A stretch of DNA of 64,000 nucleotides from Prauserella aidingensis (GTDB lineage Bacteria; Actinomycetota; Actinomycetes; Mycobacteriales; Pseudonocardiaceae): NCBI RefSeq assembly GCF_024171865.1, contig NZ_JAMTCN010000012.1:62001-126000 (forward strand), read 5' to 3'. A model generated the notes under the pieces. That model made no database searches. It saw nothing but the letters and a program-made list of their open reading frames with translations, and was not told where the DNA came from. The position numbers and the translations under genes were made by a program. Each line of letters begins with the position of its first letter. Within the stretch, counting starts at the first letter, position 1. This document shows, one piece after another, positions 18,447 through 27,053 of this stretch.

Positions 18447-19397
18447 TCAGCCTAGGACGTCGGCGAGCGTCGCGCGGTCCACGTTGCCGCCGGAGACGAC
18501 CACGACGGTCCGACCGCGCGGCAACTCACCCGACCGGTGGAGGTAGGCGGCGAGCGGCACCGCTCCGGACGGTTCGGCGACCAGCCGGCCACGCGTGGCG
18601 AGGACACGCATGGCCTCACGGATCTCGTCGTCGGAGACGGTGACGACGCCGTCGAGGACGGTCTGCAGGTGCGCGAACGTCAGCTCGGAGGGCTGCGCCC
18701 GCAGCCCGTCGGCGATCGTCCTGCCGCGGTCCTCGACGGGCCATTCGACGATGTGGCCCGCGCGCAGCCCGTCGGCGGTGTCGGCGGCGAGCTCCGGTTC
18801 GACGCCGATCACGGTGGCGTTCGGGCACAGCGCCGTCACCGCCGTCCCGATGCCGGAGGCGAGCCCGCCGCCGCTGACCGGGACGAGCACGAGTTCGACG
18901 TCCGGCAGGTCCTCGGCGATCTCCAGGCCCGCGGTCCCCTGGCCCGCGATGATGTCGGGGTGGTCGAACGGGGGCACGAGCACGGCCCCCAGCTCGTCGA
19001 CCAGCCGATGGGCGGTCGACTCCCGCTCGGCGATCGGCACCAGCACGACCTCGGCCCCGTACAGGCGTGTGCCGTCGACCTTCACCTGCGGCGTGCTGTC
19101 GGGCATGACAATGTGCGCGGGCATGCCGAGCAGCTGCGCCGCGCGGGCCACCGCCTGCGCGTGGTTGCCGCTCGAGTACGCGACGACGCCCTTCTGCCGG
19201 GTGCGCTCGTCCAGCGCCGCGAGCGCGTTGGAGGCACCGCGGAGTTTGAAGGCGCCGGTCGCCTGGAGGTTCTCGGGCTTGAGCCACAACGGGCGATCCG
19301 CGTCCGCCCACGGTGCGGGCAGAAGCGGGGTACGCAGGACCTGACCACGCACCCGGTCGGCCGCGGTTCGGATGTCGTCGAGTGAAACGAGCTGCAT
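18447..19397 (-). CDS. PLP-dependent threonine/hydroxyaspartate ammonia-lyase or serine racemase type enzyme
   Basis: A 316-residue fold-type-II PLP enzyme. The Schiff-base lysine is in NLQATGAFKLRGASNAL, the substrate loop is SSGNHAQAVARAAQLLG, and the phosphate-binding glycine loop is VPVSGGGLASGIG. There is no C-terminal ACT-like domain, so it is the short catabolic type: threonine/serine dehydratase, threo-3-hydroxyaspartate ammonia-lyase or serine racemase cannot be told apart. It starts 24 bases after the stop of the Gfo/Idh/MocA gene, so it may be read from the importer operon, in which case its substrate may be linked to that locus. Confidence 0.88.
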   Translation of the reverse strand: MQLVSLDDIRTAADRVRGQVLRTPLLPAPWADADRPLWLKPENLQATGAFKLRGASNALAALDERTRQKGVVAYSSGNHAQAVARAAQLLGMPAHIVMPDSTPQVKVDGTRLYGAEVVLVPIAERESTAHRLVDELGAVLVPPFDHPDIIAGQGTAGLEIAEDLPDVELVLVPVSGGGLASGIGTAVTALCPNATVIGVEPELAADTADGLRAGHIVEWPVEDRGRTIADGLRAQPSELTFAHLQTVLDGVVTVSDDEIREAMRVLATRGRLVAEPSGAVPLAAYLHRSGELPRGRTVVVVSGGNVDRATLADVLG

Positions 19398-19421
19398 ACC
19401 CCGCAGTCTGCCCGCCCGGTG

Positions 19422-20576
19422 CTACAGCGACAGCGTCGGGATCTCCACCCGGCGGCCCTCGCGTGCCGACCGCAGGCCCAGCTCGGCGAGCTGGACACCC
19501 CGCGCACCGGCGAGGAAGTCCCACGGGAACGGCTCGTCACCGGCCACGTGCCGCAGGAACATCTCCCACTGCACCTTGAAGCCGTTGTCGAACTCGCCGT
19601 TGTCGGGCACCTCCTGCCACTGGCCGCGGAAGTCCTCCGTGGCGGGCAGGTCCGGGTTCCACACCGGCTTCGGCGTCATCGCCCGGTGCTGCACGCGGCA
19701 GCGCCGCAGCCCTGCCACGGCGCTGCCCTCGGTGCCGTCGACCTGGAACTCGACCAGTTCGTCGCGGAAGACCCGCGTCGTCCACGACGAGTTCAGCTGT
19801 GCCACGACGCCGCCGCCGAGCTCGAAGATGCCGTACGCCGCGTCGTCGGCGGTCGCCTCGTACGTCCTGCCCTGCTCGTCCACGCGCTTGGGGATGTGCG
19901 TGGCCGCAAGGGCCTGCACCGACCGCACCGGCGCGATGATGTCCTCCAACACGTAACGCCAGTGGCAGAACATGTCGACGATGATGCCGCCGCCGTCCTC
20001 GGCCCGGTAGTTCCACGACGGACGCTGGGCCTCCTGCCAGTCGCCCTCGAACACCCAGTAGCCGAACTCGCCGCGCACCGACAGGATCTCGCCGAAGAAC
20101 CCGCCGTCGACGAGGCGCTTGAGCTTGCGCAGGCCGGGCAGGAACAGCTTGTCCTGCACGACACCCACCTTCACGCCCGCATCCCTGGCCAGTCTGCCCA
20201 GTTCGAGTGCGCCCTCGGTGTCCTCGGCGATCGGCTTCTCGGTGTAGATGTGCATGCCCGCGTCGACGGCCTTGCGGACGCCTTCGGCGCGCCTGCTGGT
20301 GACCTGCGCGTCGAAGTAGATCTCGGCACCCGAGCGGAGTGCCTCGTCGAGATCGGTCGTCCACCGGTCGAGGCCGTGTTCCTTCGCGATGGCGGCGAGT
20401 TTCGACTCGCTCCTGCCCACGAGGATCGGCTCCGGCCACAGCAGTGTTCCGTCCGGAAGGGACAGTCCGCCCTGTTCGCGGATCGCCAGGATCGACCGGA
20501 CGAGGTGCTGGCGGTAGCCCATCCGGCCCGTGACACCGTTCATCACGATCCCGACGGATCGCAGTTCGTTGACCAT
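19422..20576 (-). CDS. Gfo/Idh/MocA-family oxidoreductase
   Basis: A 384-residue NAD(P)-dependent dehydrogenase. The Rossmann part begins SVGIVMNGVTGRMGYRQHLV, and the family core motif is visible as the catalytic EKP in GMHIYTEKPIAEDTEGA. The C-terminal alpha/beta domain includes RAEDGGGIIVDMFCHWRYVL, with the conserved Asp/His pair of the active site. Such enzymes oxidise or reduce sugars, inositols and related polyols, often at C3. Its gene follows an ABC importer and is under the same LacI-type operator, and a DUF993 gene and an isomerase/epimerase lie in the divergent unit, so it probably carries out an early step of catabolism of the imported compound. Confidence 0.88.
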   Translation of the reverse strand: MVNELRSVGIVMNGVTGRMGYRQHLVRSILAIREQGGLSLPDGTLLWPEPILVGRSESKLAAIAKEHGLDRWTTDLDEALRSGAEIYFDAQVTSRRAEGVRKAVDAGMHIYTEKPIAEDTEGALELGRLARDAGVKVGVVQDKLFLPGLRKLKRLVDGGFFGEILSVRGEFGYWVFEGDWQEAQRPSWNYRAEDGGGIIVDMFCHWRYVLEDIIAPVRSVQALAATHIPKRVDEQGRTYEATADDAAYGIFELGGGVVAQLNSSWTTRVFRDELVEFQVDGTEGSAVAGLRRCRVQHRAMTPKPVWNPDLPATEDFRGQWQEVPDNGEFDNGFKVQWEMFLRHVAGDEPFPWDFLAGARGVQLAELGLRSAREGRRVEIPTLSL

Positions 20577-20676
20577 GACGCCCTTTCTGAGGTTGACGTG
20601 CGGGGCCGAACGCCCGCGGCCGCACGCGCGGCCCGCGGTCGCCCGAGGCTTCTTCGGATGTCCCGGCGGGGACCGG

Positions 20677-21453
20677 CTATTCGGCCGCGGTGGCAGCGCC
20701 GAGATGGTCGCGGATGTGCCGGGTCGCCTTGGCGAACTCGGGTTCGGCCATCGTCGGGCCGTAGTCCCGTTCCACCGGCAGGTTCACGTCGACCACACCG
20801 GCGACGGTGCCCGGCCGCGCGGAGATCATCACGACCTGATCGGACAGATACACCGCCTCGGCGATCGAGTGCGTCACGAGCAGGACGGTCGTTCCCGTCT
20901 CCTGCCAGATGCGCCGCAGCTCGACGTTCATCTGCTCACGGGTGAGCGCGTCGAGCGCGCCGAACGGCTCGTCCATCAGCAACACGGGCGGCCGGTGCAG
21001 CAGCGCTCGGCACAGCGCGACGCGCTGCTGCATGCCGCCGGACAGCTCGTGCGGCAGCGCGTCCTCGAAGCCCGTCAGGCCGGTCATCTCGATCAGCTCG
21101 TCGGCGCGGGCGGCCGCCTCCTTGGCAGGCATCTTCCGCATCTCCGCCTGCAGCAGGATGTTCTTGCGGGCCGAACGCCACTCGAGCAGCGCCGCCTTCT
21201 GGAAGACGTAGCCGATGTCCTTGCGCGGCCCGTTCACCGGTTCGCCGAACAGCCGCACGTCGCCCTTCGACGCCGGCAGCAGGCCCGACGACAGCTTGAG
21301 CAGTGTCGACTTGCCGCATCCCGACGGCCCGACGATGGAGACGAACTCTCCCGGTTCCACGTGCATCGTCACGTCGGCCAGCGCCGTCACGTCACGCTTC
21401 TTACTGCGGAACCGCACCGTGACGTCGTCGATCTCGACCGCGTAGCCAGCCAT
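20677..21453 (-). CDS. ABC importer ATPase (SsuB/TauB/ThiZ-like)
   Basis: A 258-residue ABC ATPase of the nitrate/sulfonate/taurine/pyrimidine group. Walker A is GPSGCGKSTLLKL, the signature is LSGGMQQRVALCRAL, Walker B is VLLMDEPFGALDALTR and the H-loop is LLVTHSIAEAVYLSD. The ATG at 21453 has GGGAAGG before it; upstream frame is not homologous. It energises the permease and lipoprotein encoded upstream. Gene order permease, binding protein, ATPase, then the Gfo/Idh/MocA dehydrogenase, all on one strand with 39-99 base gaps, supports one operon. Confidence 0.93.
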   Translation of the reverse strand: MAGYAVEIDDVTVRFRSKKRDVTALADVTMHVEPGEFVSIVGPSGCGKSTLLKLSSGLLPASKGDVRLFGEPVNGPRKDIGYVFQKAALLEWRSARKNILLQAEMRKMPAKEAAARADELIEMTGLTGFEDALPHELSGGMQQRVALCRALLHRPPVLLMDEPFGALDALTREQMNVELRRIWQETGTTVLLVTHSIAEAVYLSDQVVMISARPGTVAGVVDVNLPVERDYGPTMAEPEFAKATRHIRDHLGAATAAE

Positions 21454-21543
21454 GTGCCTTCCCCACTCCTCGGACCTGTTCTCGGGTGGCGGTTGTCCTC
21501 GGGGCGTGGCGGGCGCGTCGTGTGCGCCCGCCACGCATCGCCG

Positions 21544-22566
21544 TCACTCCTTGGGCGCGACGTCGCTGTTCCAGTACTCGCCGGGCTCGCCGGCCTCCTC
21601 GATCACACCCGCATCGGCGAAGATGTCGATGGTCTTCTTCCAGTCCTCGGGCGTGTTGACCCCGGGCCGCTCGCCTTCCGTGGCGTCGGTGTGCAGCAGC
21701 TCGAGCGTTTCGCCGAACTGCTCGGTCAGCACTTGCTTCGACGGCAGCTGCTCGGACGCACCTTCCATGGCGTCGACGGCCGCCTCGCGGTCCTCGCCCG
21801 CCTGCTCCCACGCCTCGGTGGTCGCGGCCACCATGCGCTGAGCGAGGTCACCGCGGTCGTCGAGCACCTCCTGCGCGGTGAGCAGGCCGTTGCTGTAGAA
21901 GTTCAGTCCGTGTTCGGCCCAGCGGAGGTACGAGACCTCCTTGCCCGACTTCTCCTGCATGGTCGGACCCTGGTCGGTGGCGTAGCCGAGCAGCGCGTCG
22001 GTCTGCCCCTGCATCACCGCGGCCATCTTCCCGGCGGCGTCGGTGTTCTGCACCTCGACGTCCTGTTCGGACATTCCGTTCGCCTCGAGGAACAACGGGA
22101 AGACGTTCGTCAACGCGTCGCCCGCGGTGCTCGCCACCGTCTTGCCCTTGAGGTCGGCGGGCTCGGAGATGTTCTGCTCCGAGAAGAACTGCACCGACGA
22201 CGGCGTCGTCTGCAGGTAGACGCCCATGCTCTTGACGTCGAGTCCCTGCGACACACCGGCCAGCAGGGCCGGCGTGTCCGCCCACCCGAAGTCGGTCTGC
22301 CCGGCCGCGGTGGCCTGCACCGTCTTCTGCGACCCCTGGCCTGCGCGGATGTCCAGTGAGATCCCGTGTTCCTCGTAGATCCCCTGCTGCTTGCCGTAGT
22401 AGAACGGCGCGTGTTCGCCGTACGGGTACCAGTTCAGGGTGAGCGTGACCTTGTCCAGCTGCTCGCCCTCGGCGTTGGTGACCGTCTCGCCTTCCGATCC
22501 GCCGCAGCCTGCGGCCAGCAGCAGTGCTGTGGCGGCGGTGCCTGCGGTGAGTGCACGTAGCTTCAT
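21544..22566 (-). CDS. NMT1/SsuA-like ABC substrate-binding lipoprotein
   Basis: A 340-residue lipoprotein. The signal peptide MKLRALTAGTAATALLL ends at the lipobox LAAGC. The mature part begins with the NMT1/THI5-like motif LTLNWYPYGEHAPFYYGKQ and IYEEHGISLDIRAGQGS, then AAGQTDFGWADTPALLAG. The family binds sulfonates, nitrate, aromatic acids, or hydroxymethylpyrimidine (the WYPNxEHxPFY-like motif here is closest to the pyrimidine-type ThiY/THI5). That ligand would not explain the sugar-type enzymes nearby, so the true substrate is open. A GAAGGAG site precedes the ATG at 22566; an ATG at 22584 is less likely. Confidence 0.9.
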   Translation of the reverse strand: MKLRALTAGTAATALLLAAGCGGSEGETVTNAEGEQLDKVTLTLNWYPYGEHAPFYYGKQQGIYEEHGISLDIRAGQGSQKTVQATAAGQTDFGWADTPALLAGVSQGLDVKSMGVYLQTTPSSVQFFSEQNISEPADLKGKTVASTAGDALTNVFPLFLEANGMSEQDVEVQNTDAAGKMAAVMQGQTDALLGYATDQGPTMQEKSGKEVSYLRWAEHGLNFYSNGLLTAQEVLDDRGDLAQRMVAATTEAWEQAGEDREAAVDAMEGASEQLPSKQVLTEQFGETLELLHTDATEGERPGVNTPEDWKKTIDIFADAGVIEEAGEPGEYWNSDVAPKE

Positions 22567-22605
22567 TGCTCTCCTTCGACTCACTGGGCTGTGGGTGGGT
22601 ACGGG

Positions 22606-23487
22606 TCAGAGGGTCGTGCTCGCGCCCTCGTCGCGGCGGCTCGCGTGCCAGGGCAGCAGCAGCTGTTCCAGCCATTCCACGATCACGAACAGCAGCACGC
22701 CGAGCAGCGACATGATCAGCAGGCCCGCGAACAGCACCGGGGTGTCGAGATTGCCGTTGGCCTGCAGGATGACGAAGCCGAGACCGGCGTCGGCACCGAC
22801 GAACTCGCCGACGACGGCACCGGTGACGGCCATCGTCGCGGCCACCTTCAGTCCCGAGAACAGGTGCGGCAGCGACGCCGGGAACCGGATCTTCCAGAAC
22901 GTCTGGCCCGACTTCGCCCCCATCGTCGACGACAGTTGCAGCATCTCCGGATCGACGGACTTCAGGCCCGTGACCATGGAGATGACGACGGGGAAGAACG
23001 CCATCAGCACGGCGACGAGGATCTTCGGCCCGAGACCGAATCCGAGCCACACGACGAACAGCGGCGCGATGGCGATCTTCGGGATGACCTGTGCGAACAG
23101 CAGCAGCGGGTACAGCGTCTTCTCGAGAGTCGACGACTGCACCATGGCCACGGCCGCGATGACGCCGACCGCGATCGCGATGACGAATCCGAGGACCGTC
23201 TCGTACGTCGTGGTCCAGGTGTGTTCCCAGAAGTACTCCGGGCGCACCGCGATGGCGTCGAACGTGTTGCCCGGCGACGGCACGAGGTAGGGCTCGACCA
23301 ACTCGGCCGCCGTGACACCCCACCACGCGACGAACAACGCCGCGAGCAGGGCGAACGGCCGCCACGAGCGTTCCAGGAACCCGCCCAGCCGCTGCCCGAG
23401 GCCGGGACCGCTGCGCTCGGCGACGCCGGAGGCTTCGCCCGCTCGCTCCCGCTGCCCGGCCCGTGCGGACTGTGTGTGCGTGACCAT
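22606..23487 (-). CDS. ABC importer permease (SsuC/TauC/ThiX-like)
   Basis: A 293-residue inner-membrane permease with a hydrophilic N-terminus of about 45 residues, then about six helices. The EAA loop that contacts the ATPase is visible as LQLSSTMGAKSGQTFWKIRFPAS, read in the order Gly-x9-P (shown here as GAKSGQTFWKIRFP). It pairs with the ATPase and NMT1-like lipoprotein downstream. The ATG at 23487 has GGAGGG five bases before it. This is the first gene of the leftward operon; the LacI-type double operator at 23551-23577 lies about 65 bases upstream of it. Confidence 0.9.
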   Translation of the reverse strand: MVTHTQSARAGQRERAGEASGVAERSGPGLGQRLGGFLERSWRPFALLAALFVAWWGVTAAELVEPYLVPSPGNTFDAIAVRPEYFWEHTWTTTYETVLGFVIAIAVGVIAAVAMVQSSTLEKTLYPLLLFAQVIPKIAIAPLFVVWLGFGLGPKILVAVLMAFFPVVISMVTGLKSVDPEMLQLSSTMGAKSGQTFWKIRFPASLPHLFSGLKVAATMAVTGAVVGEFVGADAGLGFVILQANGNLDTPVLFAGLLIMSLLGVLLFVIVEWLEQLLLPWHASRRDEGASTTL

Positions 23488-23550
23488 GACCCTCCGTTCA
23501 CCGTCGAACGTGTCGTGCAAGAACCTGATCGAGACCCGGCACACGTTGTG

Positions 23551-23577
23551 TGAATGCGCTTTCTGAATGCGCTTTCA
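23551..23577. promoter_or_regulatory. Double LacI-type operator for the importer operon
   Basis: Two copies of TGAATGCGCTTTC start at 23551 and 23564, the second finishing as TGAATGCGCTTTCA, close to the LacI-family palindrome TGAAAGCGCTTTCA. The 13-base offset means the two 14-base sites share one base. It lies between the importer operon and the lacI-type gene, and the same arrangement recurs at 24770-24796. Confidence 0.85.
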
Positions 23578-23689
23578 CGCTAGGATGTGGACAGCGTATG
23601 CAGATCGGACAGAACCGGTCAAGCGTCGAGCGCCGAACCGGAGGGCCTACCCTGATCGGTGCTCAAGGAACGAGCAGGGAGAGTCGCGA

Positions 23690-24727
23690 ATGGACGATCG
23701 GCCGCACGTCACGCTCGAGGACGTCGCACGGGAGGCGCAGGTCTCCCTCGCCACCGCATCCCGCGCACTGAACGGCACCACGAAAGTGCGCTCCGACCTG
23801 CGGGAACGCGTGCTGGCAGCGGCCGAGCAGCTCGCCTACACGCCGAACGCGCACGCCCAGGCGCTCGCCGGCGGCGCCCACCGCACGGTCGGCGTCATCT
23901 GTCACGACGTCAGCGACCCCTACTTCGCCGGCATCTCCCGCGGCGTCATGCGCGCCGCCGACGAGGCGGGCCTGCTGGTGATGCTGGCCAGCACCTTCCG
24001 CGACCCGCAGCGCGAGATCGCCTACATCTCGATGCTCCGCGCCCAGCGTGCCTCGGCGATCCTGCTGGTCGGCTCGGGATTCGAGGACAGGGAGTGGGAG
24101 CGGGCACTCGCGGCCGAGATCGAGCCGTACCAGCGCGGCGGCGGCCAGGTCGCGGTCGTCAGCAGGCACCGCACGCTGCGTGTCGACAGCGTGCAGCCGG
24201 AGAACCGGGAAGGCGCGGCCCAGCTGGCCCGGACCCTCACGGCGCAGGGGCACCGACGGTTCGCCGTGCTCGCCGGACCGCGCGCCCTGACCACCGTGGT
24301 CGACCGGATCCGCGGCTTCCGGGAGGGTCTCGCGGAAGCGGGTGTCGAGCTCGCCGAGCACGACATCGTCGAGGCGGCGTTCACCCGCGACGGGGGACAC
24401 GCCGCGATGTCCGAACTGCTCGCGCGAGGATTCGACGCGACCTGCGTGTTCGCGGTGACCGACGTGATGGCGATGGGTGCGCTGGCCGCGCTGCGCGAGG
24501 CGGGCCGGTCCGTACCCGAGGACATCTCGCTGGCCGGTTTCGACGACATTCCCGTGGTACGCGACCTCGCTCCGCCACTCACGACCGTCGCGCTGCCCCT
24601 CGAGGAGCTGGGCGAGAAGGTCATGGAGTTGGCGGTCCGGGACAACCGCGGCAAGCGCAGCCGCATCCTGCGCATGCCGGGCACGGTCGTGGTTCGCGAG
24701 AGCACCCGCCCGATCGACTGCGCCTGA
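23690..24727 (+). CDS. LacI-family transcriptional regulator
   Basis: A 345-residue LacI protein. The HTH and hinge are VTLEDVAREAQVSLATASRA, LNGTTKVRSDLRERVLAAAE and LAYTPNAHAQALAGG; the ligand domain begins RTVGVICHDVSDPYFAGISR. The ATG at 23690 fits the family start; the frame extends upstream to 23567 across the operator and is not coding there. It lies between the importer/dehydrogenase operon (divergent) and the DUF993-isomerase pair (downstream), and both have the same double operator. It should repress both until the imported substrate or a metabolite binds. Confidence 0.93.
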   Translation: MDDRPHVTLEDVAREAQVSLATASRALNGTTKVRSDLRERVLAAAEQLAYTPNAHAQALAGGAHRTVGVICHDVSDPYFAGISRGVMRAADEAGLLVMLASTFRDPQREIAYISMLRAQRASAILLVGSGFEDREWERALAAEIEPYQRGGGQVAVVSRHRTLRVDSVQPENREGAAQLARTLTAQGHRRFAVLAGPRALTTVVDRIRGFREGLAEAGVELAEHDIVEAAFTRDGGHAAMSELLARGFDATCVFAVTDVMAMGALAALREAGRSVPEDISLAGFDDIPVVRDLAPPLTTVALPLEELGEKVMELAVRDNRGKRSRILRMPGTVVVRESTRPIDCA

Positions 24728-24769
24728 CGCGGCCGTCTTGTCGCGTGCGGCGACGGCGTTTATGGTGTG

Positions 24770-24796
24770 TGAAAACGCTTTCTACAAGCGCTTTCA
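24770..24796. promoter_or_regulatory. Double LacI-type operator for the DUF993-isomerase unit
   Basis: TGAAAACGCTTTCT at 24770 and TACAAGCGCTTTCA at 24783: again two LacI-type palindromes offset by exactly 13 bases, as at 23551-23577. It is 43 bases after the lacI stop and about 180 bases before the DUF993 start, showing that the second unit has its own controlled promoter. Confidence 0.85.
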
Positions 24797-24978
24797 GCAG
24801 GCATCACAGGGGATCGGACGTCCCGGACGAGCGGACGTCACAGGTCGGCGAGCGTCACCGCGACGGTCTCCGGCCCGGCGGTGACCACCACGGCACCGCC
24901 GGACTCGTCCACCGGGTGCCCGAGTCCGGAGCCTTCCGCGTCGAATCCGTGGCCAGGTCCGGCCACAAAGGAGTGATC

Positions 24979-26142
24979 ATGAGCTCGTTGCTGCTTCCGT
25001 CGCGCGACCGCACGCTCGAACAGTGGTCCCCGTCCGGGACGCCGGTCCGCCCACCGGCCGCGGCGACCCCGCCGACCTCGCGGGTCGCCTACGCGGCCGC
25101 GCACGTCGTGGCCGACCCCTTCTCCCCCGACGACCCGACGCACGTCGTCGCCGTCGACTGGGAGACGACGCTCGCCTTCCGCGAGCACCTCTGGTCGTGC
25201 GGACTCGGGGTGGCCGAGGCGATGGACACCGCCCAGCGCGGGATGGGCCTCGACTGGCGGGCGACGCAGGAACTCATCCGCCGCACGGGCGCGGCCGCGC
25301 GCGCAGGCAACCGGCCGTGGGTCGCGGGGGTCGGCACCGACCAGTTGCCCGCCGGCCCGGCGACGACCGACGACATCGTCGGCGCGTGGCAGGAGCAGCT
25401 CGACCTGGTCGCGGGGGAAGGTGCCGTGCCGGTCGTCATGGCGAGCCGCGCCCTGGCCGCGGCGGCCGACGGGCCGGAGCTGTACCGCGACGCCTACGGC
25501 AAGCTGCTGTCCGCCGCGGACGGTCCCGTGCTGTTGCACTGGCTGGGCGAACCGTTCGATCCCGCGCTGGCCGGCTACTGGGGACACTCCGACGTGCGCG
25601 CCGCGGCCCGCGAACTCGCCGCGCTGTGCACCGAACACTCCTCCACCGTCGCGGGCGTGAAGGTGTCGGTGCTGGACGCCGACGTGGAGCGCGAGTTCCG
25701 GCGCGCACTGCCCGAGGGCGTCGCCTGCTACACCGGCGACGACTTCAACTATCCCGAGCTGATCGCCGGGGACGCCCAGGGACACAGCGAGGCACTGCTC
25801 GGCATCTTCGACCCGATCGCCCCGGTCGCGGGCGCGGCGCTGGCCGCACTCGACGACGGCGACCAGGCCCGCTTCCACGAGCTGCTGGCACCGACCGTGC
25901 CGCTCTCGCGCGAGATCTTCCGCGCCCCGACCCCGCACTACAAGGTCGGCGTCGTGTTCCTGGCCTACCTGAACGGCCACCAGGACCATTTCCGCATGGT
26001 CGGCGGCCTCGAATCGGCGCGTTCGATCACGCACCTGTCCGATGTGCTGCGGCTCGCCGACCGGGCCGGGCTCCTCGCCGACCCCGAACTCGCCGTCTCC
26101 CGGATGCGTTCGCTGCTCGCCGCCGCGGGGGTGCACGCATGA
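24979..26142 (+). CDS. DUF993 family protein (dihydrodipicolinate-synthase-like TIM barrel)
   Basis: A 387-residue protein of the DUF993 family, annotated in many genomes as 'dihydrodipicolinate synthase family' and of unproven activity. Recognisable segments are THVVAVDWETTLAFREHLWS, GLGVAEAMDTAQRGMGLDW, PWVAGVGTDQLPAG, VLLHWLGEPFDPALAGYWG, GVKVSVLD (probable Schiff-base Lys region) and YTGDDFNYPELI. AAAGGAG precedes the ATG at 24979, which fixes the start. It overlaps the isomerase gene by four bases (ATGA), so the two are translationally coupled. A retro-aldol or hydratase step on an oxidised sugar-like substrate is a reasonable inference from fold and neighbours. Confidence 0.85.
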   Translation: MSSLLLPSRDRTLEQWSPSGTPVRPPAAATPPTSRVAYAAAHVVADPFSPDDPTHVVAVDWETTLAFREHLWSCGLGVAEAMDTAQRGMGLDWRATQELIRRTGAAARAGNRPWVAGVGTDQLPAGPATTDDIVGAWQEQLDLVAGEGAVPVVMASRALAAAADGPELYRDAYGKLLSAADGPVLLHWLGEPFDPALAGYWGHSDVRAAARELAALCTEHSSTVAGVKVSVLDADVEREFRRALPEGVACYTGDDFNYPELIAGDAQGHSEALLGIFDPIAPVAGAALAALDDGDQARFHELLAPTVPLSREIFRAPTPHYKVGVVFLAYLNGHQDHFRMVGGLESARSITHLSDVLRLADRAGLLADPELAVSRMRSLLAAAGVHA

Positions 26143-26954
26143 ACCGGCTCAGCCTGAACCAGATCACCACGAAGCGCTGGTCCCTCCCCGAGGCCGTGCG
26201 CGGCTGCGCCGACCAGGGTGTCGAATGGATCGGCCTGTGGCGGGACAAGATCGCCGAGGTCGGTGCCGCCGAGACCGCGCGGCTGCTGGCCGAGCACGGC
26301 GTGCGCGCCTCGTCGGTGTGCCGCGGCGGGTTCTTCACGGGCGTGACGCCGGAGGGAGCCGCGGTGGACGGCGTCGGCATGACCCGCGAGGCGATCGACG
26401 AGACCGCGACCGTCGGCGCGGACGTGCTGGTGCTCGTCGTCGGCGGGATCGCGGGCGGTGACCTGCTCGCCTCCCGGCAGCGCGTCGCCGATGCGGTCGG
26501 CGAACTCGCCCCGTACGCCAGGGAGCGCGGCGTACGGCTCGCGCTCGAGCCGCTGCACCCCATGCAGTGCGCCGAACGCTCGGTGCTGTCGACGCTCGAC
26601 CAGGCGCTGGAGATCGCCCAGGAACACCCGTCCGACGCGGTCGGCGTGATCGTCGACGAGTTCCACGTGTGGTGGGACCCCCGAGTCGAGGAGTCGATCG
26701 CGAAGGCCGCGGGGCGGATCGCCGGCTTCCACGTCTGTGACCAGCAGGTTCCCATCACCGACGGGCTGATGGCCCGGTCGCTGCCGGGCACCGGGCCGAT
26801 CGACCACCGCAGGCTCCGGTCCTGCGTCGAGGCCGCGGGCTACGACGGGCCCGTCGAGGTCGAGGTGTTCGACGCCGACCTGTGGCAACAGCCGGGCGAC
26901 GAGGTGCTGCGGCAGGTGATCACCGCCTACGAGGAACACGTGGCCCCACGGTGA
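26139..26954 (+). CDS. Sugar-phosphate isomerase/epimerase-like TIM-barrel protein
   Basis: A 271-residue AP-endonuclease-2 type barrel (the family of hexulose epimerases, inosose dehydratase and 3-keto-glycoside eliminases). Candidate metal ligands are Glu in LALEPLHPM, Asp-Glu-His in VIVDEFHVWWD, His in GFHVCDQQV and Glu in PVEVEVF. The start ATG overlaps the DUF993 stop codon. With the Gfo/Idh/MocA dehydrogenase, the pair is reminiscent of oxidise-then-eliminate/epimerise routes for sugars and inositols, but no known pathway I can name has exactly this set. A hairpin terminator follows at 26992. Confidence 0.85.
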   Translation: MNRLSLNQITTKRWSLPEAVRGCADQGVEWIGLWRDKIAEVGAAETARLLAEHGVRASSVCRGGFFTGVTPEGAAVDGVGMTREAIDETATVGADVLVLVVGGIAGGDLLASRQRVADAVGELAPYARERGVRLALEPLHPMQCAERSVLSTLDQALEIAQEHPSDAVGVIVDEFHVWWDPRVEESIAKAAGRIAGFHVCDQQVPITDGLMARSLPGTGPIDHRRLRSCVEAAGYDGPVEVEVFDADLWQQPGDEVLRQVITAYEEHVAPR

Positions 26955-26991
26955 CGCCGTGACGTCACGGGGGTCCGGTGTGCCCCGCGGG

Positions 26992-27031
26992 GTACGCGTG
27001 CCGCGGCGGCCTGTCGTCGCGGCACGCGTAC
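26992..27031. terminator. Terminator after the isomerase gene
   Basis: A perfect 14-base stem, GTACGCGTGCCGCG and its complement, with a 12-base loop, 38 bases after the stop codon at 26954. Confidence 0.85.
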
Positions 27032-27053
27032 TCGGGCGAGCGGCTCCGCCGCC

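Noticed and set aside
23488-23550. TPP riboswitch before the NMT1-type importer
   Set aside because: None of the conserved thiamine-box words is present, and a LacI operator occupies the region instead.
24838-24960. Minus-strand tail reading GAVVVTAGPETVAVTLADL before the DUF993 gene, possibly the remnant of a lost gene
   Set aside because: Too short and without a recognisable family; the same bases are the leader of the DUF993 unit.
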